This document shows positions 42,885-46,195 of a DNA stretch of 46,195 nucleotides, one piece after another; position 1 is the stretch's first letter; the number at the start of each line of letters is the position of its first letter. The position numbers and the translations under genes were made by a program. The DNA lies in NCBI GenBank assembly GCA_902624095.1, contig CACNWB010000014.1, positions 1-46,195 of the forward strand, read 5' to 3'. Origin of the DNA: an uncultured PS1 clade bacterium (GTDB lineage: Bacteria > Pseudomonadota > Alphaproteobacteria > RS24). Below the pieces are notes generated by a model. It was not told where the DNA came from. It did no database searches and saw only the letters and a program-made list of their open reading frames with translations.

Positions 42885-43122
42885 TTCTATCTCAATACTT
42901 CTGCTTATTCGCTATCCAAGCTTAAATGGGTAAAAATATAATGAAAGTCTATTCACTGTTTCAAAACACTCCGTCACCCTAAAAAAGCGACAGCCGAATT
43001 GTTTATCTTGCTCGGGCCAATATGTCGGTCGGTGCGGCGCCGAGCTGCATTAATACTGTTCTTACCCGCACGCGGTATTTCACCGCATTTGCCCGATGCA
43101 TTCTCATGTCTATATTTTTGCC

Positions 43123-43350
43123 ATGACACAGGAAACAAATAGTTCCGAAAAAGCCGCCGTCGCGGCCGCGGCGGCTGCACTGGTGCAGCAATATGGCGAT
43201 GACGCCGAAGTGGTGGCGACCTTGCGTGCCGCTGAATTTGCCGCCGCTGGTGACGTAGAGGCGCTTGCAGCCTGGGACATGATTATCGCGTATCTGGAAG
43301 CCATGCGCGATGGCGCAAGTGCTCCGGAAAATACGGGCGCACTCAACTGA
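43123..43350 (+). CDS. Small Ala-rich protein of unknown function
   Basis: 75 residues from ATG 43123 (a start at 43096 would add nine unlikely residues). Helical, Ala-rich (AAVAAAAAALVQQYGDDAEV, AGDVEALAAWDMIIAYLEAM). Similar small alphaproteobacterial proteins exist, without known role. Its TGA overlaps the ATG of the DCC gene, so coupled. Confidence 0.6.
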   Translation: MTQETNSSEKAAVAAAAAALVQQYGDDAEVVATLRAAEFAAAGDVEALAAWDMIIAYLEAMRDGASAPENTGALN

Positions 43351-43736
43351 TGTCGGTTCAGCTGACCGTCTACTTTAATGGCGCTTGCAATATTTGCGCG
43401 CCGGAAGTCGCGGTTTATCGCCGCCGCACGCAAGCCCACGGGTGCGCGCATATCAGCTATTGTGATATTTCAACCGCCGACCTGCCGACGGGCCTGCCTG
43501 CGGGTACAGTTCGCGATGATATGTTGCGCCGCCTGCACGTTCAAAAAGATGATATTTGGTATAGCGGGGTTGATGCATTTATCCACCTCTGGGCCGAAGT
43601 GCCGGGCTTTAACTGGCTGGCGCGACTGGTTGGCTTGCCACCAGTGCGCATGATTGCCGTGCCGGTATACGATCATGTGCTCGCACCTTGGCTTTACCAA
43701 CGGCATTTGCGCCGCGCGGCCCGCGTAGTTTCCTAA
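43350..43736 (+). CDS. DCC1-like thiol-disulfide oxidoreductase family protein
   Basis: 128 residues. VYFNGACNICAPEVAVYRRR carries the CxxC (family motif D/N-G-x-C-x-x-C), and RLHVQKDDIWYSGVDAFIHLWAEVPGFNWLARLVGLPPV matches the DUF393 body. Probably a thioredoxin-like redox protein. It overlaps the preceding small gene at TGATG. Confidence 0.86.
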   Translation: MSVQLTVYFNGACNICAPEVAVYRRRTQAHGCAHISYCDISTADLPTGLPAGTVRDDMLRRLHVQKDDIWYSGVDAFIHLWAEVPGFNWLARLVGLPPVRMIAVPVYDHVLAPWLYQRHLRRAARVVS

Positions 43737-43746
43737 ATCGCCAGCC

Positions 43747-43830
43747 TTAAATAACCGGGATAAACTGCACGCTCAAAGCGCAGGGCGAAAGCAGTGTTGC
43801 CGACAGAAAAGTGATAATGCGTTATGCCAT
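43747..43830 (-). pseudogene. Decayed copy of the tiny membrane ORF
   Basis: Read on the minus strand, codons 4-27 give RIITFLSATLLSPCALSVQF ending FIPVI-stop, matching the neighbouring 32-residue ORF at I-I-x-F-L-S-A, T-L-L, the F-x-P-x-I end and the stop. A stop at codon 3 and a frame slip at the 5' side break it. Confidence 0.5.
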
Positions 43831-43901
43831 TTTCCACACCGTTTTTTTTTCGTTATGCAGCGGAGCAGGTTGATTAAGCGTTAACGCAATCCAAACTGGC
43901 T

Positions 43902-44000
43902 TCAGATGCCGGGCACAAAGGGAACGCCGATTGAAAAGGCCGCCAGCAATGTTGCGGCTGACAAAAATATAATGATGTGGTGCGCCTTCGTGTACTCCAT
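43902..44000 (-). CDS. 32-residue single-helix membrane microprotein
   Basis: MEYTKAHHIIIFLSAATLLA followed by a hydrophobic stretch ending FVPGI. One transmembrane helix. It lies 21 nt downstream of the DUF6285-like gene on the same strand, so it could be the last gene of that run. Support comes from a homologous decayed copy about 170 bp further on. No strong SD. Unknown function. Confidence 0.45.
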   Translation of the reverse strand: MEYTKAHHIIIFLSAATLLAAFSIGVPFVPGI

Positions 44001-44021
44001 TTTTCTTATTCGTGGCTGAGG

Positions 44022-44411
44022 TTAACCTTCTTCAGGCCAGCCATTGGTTTGCGCGGTTTGATAGCCCGCATAAGTTGGCTGGTCGATAGCCAACTTGCCC
44101 ATGGTCGCGCGTTTCAGATGATCCATCAAGGCATCATCTTCAGGCCCAAGCGCACCTTCGGAAATTTTGTCACACAAAATTCGGTTCAACACTTCAAGCG
44201 TGCCAGTCTCATTCAGCAGGCCCTCAAGGCGCGCCTGTTGTGCCGCGCGAAAGCGTGGGCCCAGATCCAATTCGCGCTGCATAAGTGCCAGAACATTGCC
44301 AGCTACACGTGCCGAAAATGCTGCATGGCCGGAAAGCTGGGGCGCGATTTCCTCACCGACAAAATCCTTTACGGCCTGCAACAGATCGGCCATGTCGGGC
44401 TTATCCTGCAT
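44022..44411 (-). CDS. DUF6285-like protein, partner of the phosphotransferase
   Basis: 129 residues, all helical: DLLQAVKDFVGEEIAPQLSG, HAAFSARVAGNVLALMQREL, LEVLNRILCDKI and DHLKRATMGKLAIDQPTY. This matches the small protein usually found behind APH-type phosphotransferases linked to acyl-CoA dehydrogenases. Starts 15 nt after that gene. Function unknown; probably acts with it. Confidence 0.78.
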   Translation of the reverse strand: MQDKPDMADLLQAVKDFVGEEIAPQLSGHAAFSARVAGNVLALMQRELDLGPRFRAAQQARLEGLLNETGTLEVLNRILCDKISEGALGPEDDALMDHLKRATMGKLAIDQPTYAGYQTAQTNGWPEEG

Positions 44412-44426
44412 GATTGATCCCCGGCA

Positions 44427-45420
44427 TTAGTCTAATCCCTCAAGCATGCGCAGCAAATCAATCTCGGTTTCCGAGGCGCGCCGCCCAATGGCGGCACGCT
44501 CGATAGTGCGGTCGGCGCCGGATAAGAAGGCAGTTGCCATCATGGTGCACATAATACCCCACTTGAGCGTGCCCAAAATTTCCCAAAAGCGGACCGCCGC
44601 GCGGTCAATTTTTCCACCAGCTGCTTCATAAGCGGCGTAAAATTCTTCGCGTTGGCCGAAGCCGCCAACCGGATTTTGATGCTGACCAAAGCGCCAGGAA
44701 GGCACGCACGGCCAGCCTAGATCTTCCATTGGGTCTCCAATATGGGCCAATTCCCAATCGAGAATGGCAACCACGCCGCTTTCCGGCGTAACCATCAGAT
44801 TGCCCATGCGGAAGTCACCATGCACAAGGCAGCGCGCCTGCGATAGAGGTACATTGTCGGCTAACCATCTGATTGCCAACTCAAAAACCGGATGCGGGTG
44901 GCCGTGGGCACGCAAAATCTCGGTGTATTTGGCCAACTCGCCTTCGGCATCAGAGCTTGGTAGACCTTTCATTTGGTCGCTTTCAAGCCCGTGCAAGCGC
45001 GCCAGCATGGTGCCACATTGCGTCGCCAGCTGCGGCCGCGTGTCTGCAAATTCACCGTCGCGCAGAATTTTGCGCGCAATCGTCTGCCCCTCAATGAAGC
45101 GCATAATATAGCCCGGGCCCAGCGCATCTTCGGACGCGCAAATATGCACGACCTGCGGTACGGCGACGCCCGCCGCATAAACACGCGCCAGCGTGTGCGC
45201 CTCATCCGTCATAGAAAGCGTGTTGCTGCCCGTTGTTTTGGCGACGCCACCGGGCGGGCGGCGAAGTACGAAAATCTCGCCCGCGCAGGCAAAACGATAG
45301 CTTTCCTGGCTCGCGCCGCCCGAAAGTCGCGCACATTCGCTCATCGGCCCCCCCCAAATGGGTGCTGCATAGAGCGTCGAGCGCGCGGGTGAAATCGGAT
45401 GCTTCTTGCGGAGATGTCAT
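44427..45420 (-). pseudogene. APH-type phosphotransferase (acyl-CoA-dehydrogenase-associated), split by a +1 G
   Basis: The kinase body reads ARLSGGASQESYRF, FVLRRPPGG, GYIMRFIEG, CLVHGDFRMGNLMV (catalytic loop) and AILDWELAHIGDP (metal Asp). It belongs to the ACAD10/11-like choline-kinase-fold group. The N-terminus (MTSPQEASDFTRALDALCST, from 45420) is in another frame. The frames meet at eight C on the plus strand (45348-45355, G on the coding strand). Seven would give HLGGPMSECARLSGG in family register. An internal ATG at 45344 allows only a form lacking the N-terminal lobe start. Same +1 G class as queA, so a sequencing error is likely. Confidence 0.85.
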
Positions 45421-45462
45421 GGTTAATTGCCTATTACCCGATATTCTGGCATGTATATAAGA

Positions 45463-46104
45463 ATGCAAGAAGAATCGCCACCGCGCCGCACGTTGCTGAC
45501 CATTTTACGCACCTATTTCCTTACCGGGCTGGTGGTTACTGCGCCGATCTTCATCACCTTTTATCTCGTGCTGTGGTTTGTCGAAATTCTCGACAATTGG
45601 TTCACTCCATGGATCCCGACGCAATATCGGCCGGAATCCTATCTGCCGGTTGAATTACCCGGCACGGGGCTGGTGCTGGCGCTTATCGTGCTGACCATTA
45701 TTGGCGGTTTCACGGCCAATTTTCTGGGTCGGACACTGCTCAGCTTCAGCGACCGCGTTATCCGGCAAATGCCGGTAGTTGGCTCGGTCTACACCGCGCT
45801 CAAGCAGATATTTCAGACCGCCATGCGCGAAGATGACCAGTTTTCGCAAGTCGCGCTGATTGAATATCCCCGCCGCGGACTGCATGCAATCGCCTTTGTA
45901 ACCAAAACCGCCGATATTCGCGTGAATGAAGCAACAGGCGAGGAGATGATAAGCGTATTTCTGCCCACAACGCCAAATCCGACCTCCGGCTTCCTACTTT
46001 TCGTGCCAAAGGCCGAAATTAAGATACTTGATATGACGGTTGAAGAAGGCGCGCGGCTCGTCATTTCCGCGGGTCTAGCGGACAAGGAATCCAGTTCAAC
46101 CTGA
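45463..46104 (+). CDS. DUF502 family membrane protein
   Basis: About 213 residues. Two helices (TYFLTGLVVTAPIFITFYLV and LVLALIVLTIIGGFTANFLG), then VIRQMPVVGSVYTALKQIFQTA, which is the DUF502 core, and FLPTTPNPTSGFLLFVPKAEI near the end. Start uncertain among ATG 45427, 45451 and 45463; the last leaves a normal-length leader. Role unknown in the family. Divergent from the phosphotransferase gene. The last 91 nt of the window hold no gene I can support. Confidence 0.88.
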   Translation: MQEESPPRRTLLTILRTYFLTGLVVTAPIFITFYLVLWFVEILDNWFTPWIPTQYRPESYLPVELPGTGLVLALIVLTIIGGFTANFLGRTLLSFSDRVIRQMPVVGSVYTALKQIFQTAMREDDQFSQVALIEYPRRGLHAIAFVTKTADIRVNEATGEEMISVFLPTTPNPTSGFLLFVPKAEIKILDMTVEEGARLVISAGLADKESSST

Positions 46105-46195
46105 TGTCAAATAGCGAATTTCTGCATCTCTTTGAAATAAATATAGCAATATTCTGATTGCTTTACCTCTATTACTTTGAAGTGTTGGATCGACT

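Noticed and set aside
42974-43191. Overlapping minus-strand frames before the small Ala-rich gene
   Set aside because: Arg-rich, mutually overlapping and antisense to the supported gene start.

Overview
The window looks like a chromosomal segment of an alphaproteobacterium, probably a marine heterotroph. The core genes (queA-tgt, glmU-glmS, a 593-residue acyl-CoA dehydrogenase, purT, a GPH-type transporter, DUF502, CaiB/BaiF and TauD families) have an alphaproteobacterial flavour. NiSOD, two haloalkane-dehalogenase-like enzymes and the moderate G+C of the core would suit a SAR116-like or related lineage. The lineage is an inference from gene content only.

Layout. 1-3.7 kb: cyclophilin, queA (split by one extra G), tgt (zinc site largely lost) and a leaderless BtuF-like binding protein. 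3.6-5.8 kb (minus): thioesterase, TauD-type dioxygenase and glutamine amidotransferase in one run. 5.9-11.3 kb (plus): a six-gene catabolic operon of SDR, GST-like protein, CaiB/BaiF CoA-transferase, alpha/beta-hydrolase, VOC protein and isocitrate-lyase/PEP-mutase-like lyase. 11.3-11.8 kb: spacer with the 5' half of a decayed tRNA-Lys. 11.8-15.5 kb (minus): secreted Ala/Arg/Glu-rich repeat protein, OmpR-type regulator, histidine kinase and an outer-membrane beta-barrel protein.

15.7-28.0 kb: an intact tRNA-Lys(UUU) followed by about 12 kb of visibly A+T-richer DNA. This stretch ends in an imperfect 33-bp copy of the tRNA 3' end, which is the layout of an old tRNA-integrated genomic island. 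No integrase was found. It carries a cupin, a dehalogenase-like hydrolase with a small partner, a second-looking endonuclease III, a DoxX protein, a cluster of GIY-YIG and PD-(D/E)XK nuclease-like proteins with membrane proteins (possible defence module), a heme/iron ABC importer (hmuTUV type), and a nickel superoxide dismutase operon (membrane protein, sodN, sodX) behind a Fur-like palindrome. Heme uptake plus an iron-free SOD suggests an iron-economy cargo.

28.2-41.2 kb: core metabolism again, with propionyl-CoA synthetase, a secreted HLD-I-type dehalogenase, purT, desaturase, GPH transporter, enoyl-CoA hydratase, acyl-CoA dehydrogenase and glmU-glmS. 41.25-42.9 kb is a short A+T-rich insert with an HNH endonuclease and an endonuclease/exonuclease/phosphatase protein. 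43.1-46.1 kb returns to core-like genes: DCC thiol oxidoreductase, a tiny membrane ORF with a decayed tandem copy, a DUF6285-like protein, an APH-type phosphotransferase (also split by one extra G) and DUF502. I see no CRISPR array, rRNA, complete insertion sequence or replication origin.
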